A stretch of 28,440 nt of DNA from a virus, in the IMG/VR virus record IMGVR_UViG_3300005062_000016, positions 1-28,440 of that record; one strand, given 5' to 3'. The first letter of the stretch is position 1; the number at the start of each line of letters is the position of its first letter. This document shows positions 22,484-28,440 of this stretch, piece after piece. A program made the position numbers and the translations under genes. A model generated the notes under the pieces. That model saw only the letters and a list, made by a program, of their open reading frames with translations. It was not told the DNA's origin and searched no databases.

Positions 22484-23392
22484 ATGGCCACGGAACAGGG
22501 CACGGCGGAGAATCATCTGGATCTGCTGGATCGGCTCCGTACTTTTTTGGTCGCCCAGGGATGGATGGCCGATTATTGGGATGCGGAAGCGGGCGTACTG
22601 GTGATGCATGGACCGGGTGCGAACGGAACGGACGAGGTCTACGTGGGGGCGCGCTGCTACGGGGACGAGAACGAAGACGCCTACGGCTGGGAGTTGCAGG
22701 GGTTCACCGGTTATGCCGCAGGGCGTGAATTCCTCCAGCCCGGACGTATCGAATCGTCTCCGCCGTTGCTGCCGCTCTGGAATACGGCCCTGCCTTACCG
22801 GTTCGTGGCGTCGGGACGGCGGGTGGTCGTGGTGGCTCAGGTCAGCACCGTGTTTACGGCGGCCTATCTCGGGCTGCTCAAGGCCTATGGTTCGCCCGGG
22901 CAGTATCCGTATCCGCTGGCCGTGGGCGGCACGGGCACGGGCTATGGCTCGCGGCGCTGGTCGGCCATGGGCGTGGACGCCAGGCAATTTGTGGATCCGG
23001 GAGCGCATCATGACGATTCGGACCGCAGCGGGCTGCGGGTGCTCTTTGGCTTTTGGGTCGGGCTGCGCAACGTGGCCAGAGAGAACGAGGAACCGCGCCT
23101 GGACCGGTATGTCTGGCCCTTTTCCAATCAGTATCGATATTCGAGTTCGCGCAGCGGCGGAATCATCAATTTGGTTCAGGCCCTGGACGGAACCTGCGTG
23201 CTTACGCCGCTGATTGTGGGCATTACCACTCCCTCCAGGGAAACCTTTGGCGAGCTGGAAGGTTGTTTTCATGTTTCGGGGCAGGGGCTGGCCGCGGGGG
23301 ATCTGGTCACTGTGGGAGATACGGCGCATCTGGTGGTGCCGAACCTCAACCGCGCGGGCCGGGCCGACTACTGGGCCCTGGCCCTGGAGTAA
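22484..23392 (+). CDS. Tail tip structural protein, first of a paralogous pair
   Basis: ATG 22484, behind AGGAGG (22474-22479), gives 302 residues. The first 60 (LDLLDRLRTFLVAQGWMADY) contain the L-x2-FL-x3-GW motif common in virion proteins of many tailed phages. It is followed by beta-rich sequence with ARCYGDENEDAYGWELQGFT and PYRFVASGRRVVVVAQVST. The ending GDLVTVGDTAHLVVPNLNRAG parallels the end of the next protein. It lies just after the tape measure where distal tail and tip proteins are encoded. A specific function is not recognised. Confidence 0.8.
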   Translation: MATEQGTAENHLDLLDRLRTFLVAQGWMADYWDAEAGVLVMHGPGANGTDEVYVGARCYGDENEDAYGWELQGFTGYAAGREFLQPGRIESSPPLLPLWNTALPYRFVASGRRVVVVAQVSTVFTAAYLGLLKAYGSPGQYPYPLAVGGTGTGYGSRRWSAMGVDARQFVDPGAHHDDSDRSGLRVLFGFWVGLRNVARENEEPRLDRYVWPFSNQYRYSSSRSGGIINLVQALDGTCVLTPLIVGITTPSRETFGELEGCFHVSGQGLAAGDLVTVGDTAHLVVPNLNRAGRADYWALALE

Positions 23393-23395
23393 GGC

Positions 23396-24406
23396 ATGGG
23401 CAAGGCAGTATTTTACCCCACGGGCCCGCTGGAGGTTGTTGCAAATTTGCATCAGTTCCTGGCGGATGAGGGTTGGAGCATCGACCACTACGGTGATTAC
23501 ACCTATAGCACCTACTCCGGAGCCCAGGCTGATGCGGGGTTGCGGCTGCACGCCAGCATGGATGGCCTGCATTTGGAGGTCTACGGGTATGCCGGAGCCT
23601 GCCGACCGTTCGGCTTTTCCCACGTGACCAGCATTGCGGACGGGGTGGCGCTTTCGCTCTGCACTGGATTTGACGCGGGAGGGGCCTGGGAGTTGCAGCC
23701 CGGAAGCTGCCGGAGCCACTATGGAACGGGAACCGGTGCTCTGATTTCGCACGCTGCGGAGGGCGGCGTATTGCGGCTCTATTCCTGGGCTGGGCGGCCC
23801 CACGTGGCGATTGTGTTCGAACGGGGGGCGGGCGCGTTCCAGTGGCTCTGCTGGGGCAGGTTGGACCCCTTTGGCATGTATGCCGGTGGGGAATATTTTT
23901 GTGGCAGCCGGAGCAGCCAGGACTACAGCGTGGGACCGTTTGTGGTCGGCTCCCAGGGGAGCTCTTCGTCTTTTGGCAGCAGCTTTGTCCGGCTTGACGC
24001 AGAGGAGTTTCCGGATATGGCGGATACCGCGGGGTGGCTCCTGCCCACGCCCAATGGTGCCCGGCGACGCGTGCGTTGGCCGCTGCCCGGTTCGGACGGT
24101 GGACAGGTACGCTCTTCATCGGAAAACAAGGACTTATCCTTGATCCATTACACGGGTCTGGGCGGTCGGCCTTCCTCGCTCTTGGGGCTTTGTCCGCTTT
24201 TGCCCGTGCCTGCATTCGGCGAGACCGGCCAGGAAACGAACCTCTGGATGCCGCTGGGCACCGTGCCCGATATCCGTTTCGTGGACATGACCTCTCTGAC
24301 GCCGGGGGCGGAGATGGCCCTGGGAGACGACGTCTGGGTCTGCTGGCCGCTTTTGGCCCGCAGCGACGCGGACGCGCGGGGCTTGGCCCTGCGGGTGGAG
24401 GACTGA
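23396..24406 (+). CDS. Tail tip structural protein, second of a paralogous pair
   Basis: This 336-residue protein starts 3 bp after the previous stop. It shares the layout of its neighbour: VVANLHQFLADEGWSIDHY with the same FL-x3-GW motif near the N-terminus, SWAGRPHVAIVFERGAGAF in the middle, and an end PGAEMALGDDVWVCWPLLAR that aligns with the GDLVTVGDTAHLVVPNL end of the first copy. It is serine- and glycine-rich in the centre (GSQGSSSSFGSSF). It is probably a distal tail or tip protein. The stop TGA is directly followed by the next ATG. Confidence 0.8.
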   Translation: MGKAVFYPTGPLEVVANLHQFLADEGWSIDHYGDYTYSTYSGAQADAGLRLHASMDGLHLEVYGYAGACRPFGFSHVTSIADGVALSLCTGFDAGGAWELQPGSCRSHYGTGTGALISHAAEGGVLRLYSWAGRPHVAIVFERGAGAFQWLCWGRLDPFGMYAGGEYFCGSRSSQDYSVGPFVVGSQGSSSSFGSSFVRLDAEEFPDMADTAGWLLPTPNGARRRVRWPLPGSDGGQVRSSSENKDLSLIHYTGLGGRPSSLLGLCPLLPVPAFGETGQETNLWMPLGTVPDIRFVDMTSLTPGAEMALGDDVWVCWPLLARSDADARGLALRVED

Positions 24407-25558
24407 ATGGGCGCGTTTACCGGGGTGCGTTTGCCGTCCGTGGATTGGCTTGGATACGGGCTGAGCGCGAACCTTACCGGCAGGGCTCCGGGCGTGGCGG
24501 GGAATGCGTTGCAACGGGTCGGGCGGTGGACTTTGGGCGGGCGCACCAAGGCTCCGGCCCCGGCTTTGCGGGAACGGGCTTGGGGCGGGGCGCATTCTCC
24601 GAGTTATGCGAATGACCTCTACGGGCGGCTGCTGGTGCTGCCCGCCCGAGTGGATGCGGGCTTTCTGGGCTCGGACGCGACCCGGGACGTGGAGGTCTGG
24701 AACACGAGGGATCAGGCCGCCACGCTGGCGGACGTGATTCTGGACGGCGGGGACGGCCTGGAGATTTCCGCTCTGCCCGGCGAGGTCTTTGGCCCTCGTC
24801 AGTCCCGGCGTTATGAGCTGACGCTTTTTTCCGAACGGGGCAGCTCTATGCTGGACGGGGACGTGGCTCTGGTTTTTACGGACAACACGTTGCTGGTCCT
24901 CACGGTCACGGCGCAGCGGCTGGCGGTTTGGCCGTTTGTCCCTTTGCAGCCTTATTCCGAAGCGTTGGAATGGCTTACGGACGTGGTTACGGCGCGTTCC
25001 GGCCTGGAAAAACGTACCCGGCTGCGCGGTGGTCCGCGCCTGCGTCTCGAGCTGGACTATAACCTGCGCACGCCATGGGAGCGGGGGCTTTTTGAAGCGC
25101 TTTCCTATACGGCGCAGGAACAGGTCTGCGGCGTGCCCTGGTGGCCGGGGCAGCGGCTGGCGGGCGCGTTGCCCGCCGGGACGCAAACGATCCGCTGGTT
25201 CCGGGATCCATCCCGCGATCCGGACCGGGAACAGGAATTTACGCCGGGCGGTCTGGCGCTCGTTCTGGAGGACGCCGCCGGTTGGGAGGTGGTGGAGCTG
25301 GCCGGGGTGGCCGCCGGGGAGTTGCAACTGGCCCGGCCCCTGGAGCGCGAGTATGCGCGGGGCGTGGTGGCGCCGCTCTTGCGCTGCCGCATGGACGCCG
25401 CGTTTACACGCACGGACCTGCCTGCGGCCAGGAGCACGGCGCACGCGGCTTTTGATCTGCTGGAACCTGAGGTGCGGTCCACCGAGGAGGCGGCGCAGAC
25501 CTGGCAAGGGCTTGAGGTCTACCCGCAACGACTTTGGTGTGATGTCGGGGGGGGGTGA
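24407..25558 (+). CDS. Tail protein, N-terminal part of a probable split gene
   Basis: ATG 24407 abuts the previous stop and gives 383 residues. Features are the beta-rich LYGRLLVLPARVDAGFLGSD, the block PLQPYSEALEWLTDVVTARS with EKRTRLRGGPRLRLELDYNL, and PWWPGQRLAGALPAGTQTI. Together they match a widespread phage tail tip protein of about 550 residues. The protein ends inside a G9 tract (GGG GGG GGG TGA), and the next ORF continues in the -1 frame with what looks like the missing C-terminus. It is therefore probably not a complete protein unless frameshifting or a base error restores the frame. Confidence 0.75.
   Translation: MGAFTGVRLPSVDWLGYGLSANLTGRAPGVAGNALQRVGRWTLGGRTKAPAPALRERAWGGAHSPSYANDLYGRLLVLPARVDAGFLGSDATRDVEVWNTRDQAATLADVILDGGDGLEISALPGEVFGPRQSRRYELTLFSERGSSMLDGDVALVFTDNTLLVLTVTAQRLAVWPFVPLQPYSEALEWLTDVVTARSGLEKRTRLRGGPRLRLELDYNLRTPWERGLFEALSYTAQEQVCGVPWWPGQRLAGALPAGTQTIRWFRDPSRDPDREQEFTPGGLALVLEDAAGWEVVELAGVAAGELQLARPLEREYARGVVAPLLRCRMDAAFTRTDLPAARSTAHAAFDLLEPEVRSTEEAAQTWQGLEVYPQRLWCDVGGG
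25547..25555 (+). other. Nine-G tract between two halves of a tail protein
   Basis: Nine Gs (25547-25555) end the first ORF with GGG GGG GGG TGA, while a -1 shift there gives GGG GTG AGC and continues in the following 178-residue ORF. It may be a sequencing or assembly indel, a phase-variable tract, or a -1 frameshift site. Confidence 0.7.
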
Positions 25559-26091
25559 GCATCCAAGGCGGGCGCGAACTGGAGGACTTGGACGGTGAAA
25601 CCGGCGGGGTTCACCGGGTCGTGCATTCGGCTGCTGCGGCAGGTGTGATTCCGCTGCGGCTGCGGGCCGTGACCCGGCGCGAGTCGGCAACATTGCGGGC
25701 TTTGCTGCATCGCCTGGCCGGGCGCTTCACACCGTTTTGGCTGCCTTCCGGGCGTGCGGATTTGCAGCTCGTTGCGGACGTTGTTGATGGGGGAACCACG
25801 TTGCGCATTGCCGCCTGCGGGTGCGCGCGCATCGTTACTTCGCCCTCGCGACGCGCCCTGGCCCTGCGCACAGGGGACGGGGAGTTGTTGTATCGGGGGC
25901 TGCTTGCGGCCCGGGATGTGGGCGGCGGCGTGGAGGAGCTGGAGCTGGACGAGGCCCTGCCAACCCTGGGCAGGGATGTGCTGGTTTCCTGGCTGCGCCG
26001 GGTGCGCCTGGATGCTGACCGGGTGGAGCTTTCCTTCACGCGGGTCGGAGCGTGCACCGCAAAAGTACGGGTCCGGGAGGTGACGGCATGA
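25555..26091 (+). CDS. Tail protein, C-terminal part of a probable split gene
   Basis: The 178-residue frame begins at GTG 25555, within the G9 tract and overlapping the preceding TGA. The sequence LEDLDGETGGVHRVVHSAAA, then RAVTRRESATLRALLHRLAG, RFTPFWLPSGRADLQLVADV is what I would expect to follow the first ORF's QRLWCDVG in the ~550-residue tail protein family. It is followed by a beta-rich ending DRVELSFTRVGACTAKVRV. If translated separately it would use the GTG with a G-rich upstream that could serve as ribosome-binding site. The stop overlaps the next ATG as ATGA. Confidence 0.75.
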   Translation: MSIQGGRELEDLDGETGGVHRVVHSAAAAGVIPLRLRAVTRRESATLRALLHRLAGRFTPFWLPSGRADLQLVADVVDGGTTLRIAACGCARIVTSPSRRALALRTGDGELLYRGLLAARDVGGGVEELELDEALPTLGRDVLVSWLRRVRLDADRVELSFTRVGACTAKVRVREVTA

Positions 26092-26846
26092 GCGCGGACG
26101 TGGAGATTTACCGCTTTGAACTGAACGGCGAGGTGCGGCGTTTTACGAGCGCGGATGCGGCCCTGGAGTACGCCGGGGAGACTTATGAGCCTTTGGATGG
26201 TCTGCATCGTGATGATTTGGAGCAGACCGGGGAGTCCGCACGTTCGTCCCTGGTGGTGGAAATGCCGGCCACGGCGTTTCCTGCGTCGCTTTTTGCCGGG
26301 GGCGTGCCGGACGGAGTCGTTTTGCTGCGGCTGATGCAGCGTTCGTCCGGTGCATGGCGCATGATCTGGCGCGGGCGGGTGCTCTCCTGCGAGTATCAGG
26401 GCATTTTTGCCCGGTTACAGTGCGAGCCGTGGTTTACCTCCCTGAAGGCTCCGGGGCTGCGCCGGATGTTCACGCCGAGCTGCCCGCATGATTTTTGCGA
26501 CTGGCATTGCGGACTGGATCCGACGGATTGGACCGTCACCGACCGGGTGGCCGCAGTGGACGGGACGTGGTTGCACCTGCCGCGGGCCGGGGAAATGGCG
26601 GAGGGCTCGCTTTGCGGAGGGGTATTGCGGTTTGGCGGAGCGGCTCGGGAGGTCCTTGGGCATGCGGGCGCGGATTTGGAGCTGATGCGTGCCCTCTCCG
26701 GATTGAAGGCCGGGGAGTACGTCAGCGTGCTGGCCGGGTGCGACAAGAGTACGACGACATGCGCCGCTCGGGGCAATCTGGCCAATCATGGGGGGTGGCC
26801 CAATATTCCCCATAAGGATCCGACCACGGGGGACCCTGTATTATGA
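26088..26846 (+). CDS. Tail hub/DUF2163-BR0599 protein (GTA gp13-like), cysteine-rich
   Basis: ATG 26088 gives 252 residues; a longer frame to 26052 lies in the preceding gene. The sequence belongs to the DUF2163/phage_BR0599 family, the hub protein also found in gene transfer agents. Landmarks are the beginning ADVEIYRFELNGEVRRFTSA, RMFTPSCPHDFCDWHCGLDP and the family end VLAGCDKSTTTC, then NLANHGGWPNIPHKDP. Cysteines at 132, 137, 141, 218 and 225 are the likely cluster ligands; the GTA homologue is known to carry an Fe-S cluster in its hub. It probably forms part of the cone at the tail tip and the channel for DNA exit. ATGA overlaps on both sides. Confidence 0.9.
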   Translation: MSADVEIYRFELNGEVRRFTSADAALEYAGETYEPLDGLHRDDLEQTGESARSSLVVEMPATAFPASLFAGGVPDGVVLLRLMQRSSGAWRMIWRGRVLSCEYQGIFARLQCEPWFTSLKAPGLRRMFTPSCPHDFCDWHCGLDPTDWTVTDRVAAVDGTWLHLPRAGEMAEGSLCGGVLRFGGAAREVLGHAGADLELMRALSGLKAGEYVSVLAGCDKSTTTCAARGNLANHGGWPNIPHKDPTTGDPVL

Positions 26847-27079
26847 GCGCTTGGTGGTGGATCGTGGCCTGGGTGGCCGTGGCCGTGTTGGGGTCGGTGT
26901 TGAATGGTGGGCAAAAGGCTGCCCAGGTCCGGCCGGAAACGGACATCGACGTTAGTACCGCTCCGGAAGGGCGTCATATTCCCGTGGTCTTCGGCACGCG
27001 GCTGATGACCGGGCCAAGCATCGTCTGGTGGGGAGATTTGCGTACCTCGGCCATTAAAAGCAGCGGGGGCAAAAAATGA
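26843..27079 (+). CDS. Small tail-tip associated membrane-segment protein
   Basis: This 78-residue protein starts with a single hydrophobic segment (WWWIVAWVAVAVLGSVLNGG, about residues 4-23), followed by a soluble tail with VSTAPEGRHIPVVFGTRLMT and a GPSIVWWGDL motif. The RxIPVVFGT block also occurs near the N-terminus of some large phage tail-tip proteins, so it may be a detached piece of that module. A role as a tail-tip assembly factor or a tip plug inserting in the host membrane is possible. ATGA overlaps join it to both neighbours. Confidence 0.7.
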   Translation: MSAWWWIVAWVAVAVLGSVLNGGQKAAQVRPETDIDVSTAPEGRHIPVVFGTRLMTGPSIVWWGDLRTSAIKSSGGKK

Positions 27080-27297
27080 ACGTGCGGGTGCATGTTCGCC
27101 ACATGCGGGCATTGGGATATTGCCTGAAAGGGTGCCGACGTTTTTACCGCGAGCATGGGCTGGACTGGGGCGCATGCTTGCGCGAGGGCACCAAGGCGGA
27201 CGAACTGGCCCGGCTGGGCGACGCCATGGCGGACCGCGCCGTGGCCTTGGCCGAGGCCGAGGCGGCTTCTGACGGGGACGGGGAGGGCGCGGCATGA
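27076..27297 (+). CDS. Small conserved tail-associated protein
   Basis: The 73-residue protein begins MNVRVHVRHMRALGYCLKGC and continues FYREHGLDWGACLREGTKA, ending in an alanine- and glutamate-rich tail. Three cysteines (16, 20, 33 or so) might bind a metal or form disulphides; no known motif was matched. A protein of this pattern is commonly found between the hub and the tail-tip protein in related prophages, from memory only. It overlaps both neighbours as ATGA, so it is probably real despite its size. Confidence 0.7.
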   Translation: MNVRVHVRHMRALGYCLKGCRRFYREHGLDWGACLREGTKADELARLGDAMADRAVALAEAEAASDGDGEGAA

Positions 27298-28440
27298 GCG
27301 GCGGAGGCTCCAGCAAGAAAACCACGGTGGGGTATCGGTATTACTGGGGGGCGCAGGTGGTCATCGCCCATGCCGTGGACGCTGTGCTCGGGCTGCGCTT
27401 TGGCGAACAGTACGGCTGGACCGGAGAGCAGGACACTTCCGGCAGGATTCATGTTTCCGCTGCGAGCCTTTTTGGCGGGAAGGGCAGCCAGGGCGGAGTG
27501 TCCGGGGCTGTGGACGTCTGCATGGGCGAGGCGGATCAGCCCGTGAATGATTATCTGGTTTCGCGGATTTCCGGACCGGTTTCCGCTGCGCGGGGAGTGG
27601 CCTCTTTGGTGTTTCGGTCTTTTTATTGGGGCAACAATCCCTACATGCGCCAGATCGGGGTGCGGGTGCGGCGCATTTTGCGTTGCGGACGAGGACGGGG
27701 GCAATGGTATCCGGAACGGGCCGAGGTGGGGGCCGGGGACATGAACCCGGCGCATATTATCCGTGAGTGTCTGACCGATCCGGACTGGGGGCGGGGACTG
27801 CCCGAGAGCCTGCCGGACGAGACCGCTTTTCGTGCGGCTGCGGATATGCTTTTTGCCGAAGGATTCGGCCTTTCCGTGGTCTGGTCCTGCGCGTCCGGCA
27901 TTGACGACTTCATCCAGAGCATTCTTGACTGCATTGATGCGGTGCTTTTTGAGGATCCGGAGAGCGGGGGCATTGGCCTGCGGCTTTTGCGCGACGATTA
28001 TGACGCGGATGCATTGATCGAGTTGGGACCGGACGAGATTGTCCGTTGCGAAAAATTCGCCCGCCCGGCCTGGGGCGCTACCGTGACCGAGGTCAAGGTG
28101 GTCTGGCTGGACGAATTAAACCACGAACGGACGGTCTATGAGCGGGATCAGGCCGCTGCGGCCATGCAGGGAAACCAGGTTTCCGAGACATTGCGTTATC
28201 CCGGCATCAGCCGTGAAGAGCTTGCCCAGCATGTTTGCGGACGGGAGCTGCGCCAGCGTACCGGGAACCTGGCCCAGGTCACGTTGGTCTGCACGCGGGC
28301 TGCTGCGGGGCTGCGGCCCGGAGACGTATTTGCTTGGATTTGGCCGGAGTACGGCATCGTGCGCATGGCGTTGCGAGTGGTGCGCGTTGGGTATGGGGCG
28401 AACGCCGCCGGAGCCGTGCGGCTGGAATGCGTTGAGGACG
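27294..28440 (+). CDS. Large tail-tip/host-specificity protein (partial, runs off the window)
   Basis: ATG 27294 overlaps the previous stop as ATGA. The frame is open for 382 codons to the window end, so the 3' part is missing. Diagnostic runs are GYRYYWGAQVVIAHAVDAVL, LFGGKGSQGGVSGAVDVCMG, GNNPYMRQIGVRVRRILR, then DMNPAHIIRECLTDPDWGRG, FGLSVVWSCASGIDDFIQ and RLLRDDYDADALI. These match the N-terminal region of large phage tail-tip (TipJ-like) proteins that contact the host receptor. Together with the hub it should form the base of the tail. Receptor specificity would lie in the unseen C-terminal portion. Confidence 0.88.
   Translation, partial: MSGGGSSKKTTVGYRYYWGAQVVIAHAVDAVLGLRFGEQYGWTGEQDTSGRIHVSAASLFGGKGSQGGVSGAVDVCMGEADQPVNDYLVSRISGPVSAARGVASLVFRSFYWGNNPYMRQIGVRVRRILRCGRGRGQWYPERAEVGAGDMNPAHIIRECLTDPDWGRGLPESLPDETAFRAAADMLFAEGFGLSVVWSCASGIDDFIQSILDCIDAVLFEDPESGGIGLRLLRDDYDADALIELGPDEIVRCEKFARPAWGATVTEVKVVWLDELNHERTVYERDQAAAAMQGNQVSETLRYPGISREELAQHVCGRELRQRTGNLAQVTLVCTRAAAGLRPGDVFAWIWPEYGIVRMALRVVRVGYGANAAGAVRLECVED

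Noticed and set aside
1-28440. CRISPR array, tRNA, integrase, attachment site or insertion sequence
   Set aside because: No regularly spaced repeat-spacer pattern, no cloverleaf and no recombinase or transposase motif was seen in the window.

Overview
The window is a late-gene-rich segment of a tailed (siphovirus-type) prophage or phage. It is GC-rich, and the style and gene families resemble prophages of sulfate-reducing Desulfobacterota (Desulfovibrionales). That host assignment is an inference from overall flavour; no host gene, tRNA, integrase or attachment site lies in the window. Almost everything is on the + strand, and neighbouring genes are joined by 4-bp ATGA stop/start overlaps, which implies long translationally coupled operons.

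Layout. (1) 1-3555, replication: a 61-bp tandem repeat, a D5/SF3 primase-helicase, a spacer with a long imperfect stem-loop and an AT-rich tract, and a zinc-finger/Toprim primase. (2) 3572-4619, minus strand: a toxin-antitoxin operon of the HI1419/HI1420 (HigB/HigA-like) type plus a BrnA-like antitoxin without its usual toxin. (3) 4749-5995: what looks like a c4-icd-ant immunity circuit as in phage P1. It has a promoter, a highly structured RNA whose 3' arm can pair either with its own 5' arm or with the ribosome-binding site of a small downstream ORF, and a coupled BRO-family antirepressor. (4) 5992-8710: small and large terminase (GpA type) and a small HTH protein. (5) 8731-9693: an AT-rich accessory gene (moron) between packaging and portal genes. 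(6) 9916-14265: gpW-like joining protein, lambda-type portal, a fused S78 protease-scaffold-capsid protein and a DUF2190 decoration protein. (7) 14282-15885: lysis cassette (holin, DUF5675 protein, Rz-like spanin and an overlapping Rz1-like lipoprotein) placed inside the structural genes and preceded by two hairpins. (8) 15882-28440: neck, tail terminator, tail tube with two extra repeated domains, G/GT tail chaperones with a textbook -1 frameshift site, tape measure, two paralogous tail proteins, a tail protein split at a nine-G tract, a cysteine-rich hub protein (DUF2163/BR0599), two small tail proteins and the start of the large tail-tip protein, which runs off the window.

The most interesting elements are the c4-like antisense RNA switch with its coupled small ORF and antirepressor, the AT-rich unknown gene flanked by a 10-bp direct repeat, the G/GT frameshift signal, the poly-G split tail gene, the hairpin that covers the holin ribosome-binding site, and the BrnA-containing toxin-antitoxin operon.
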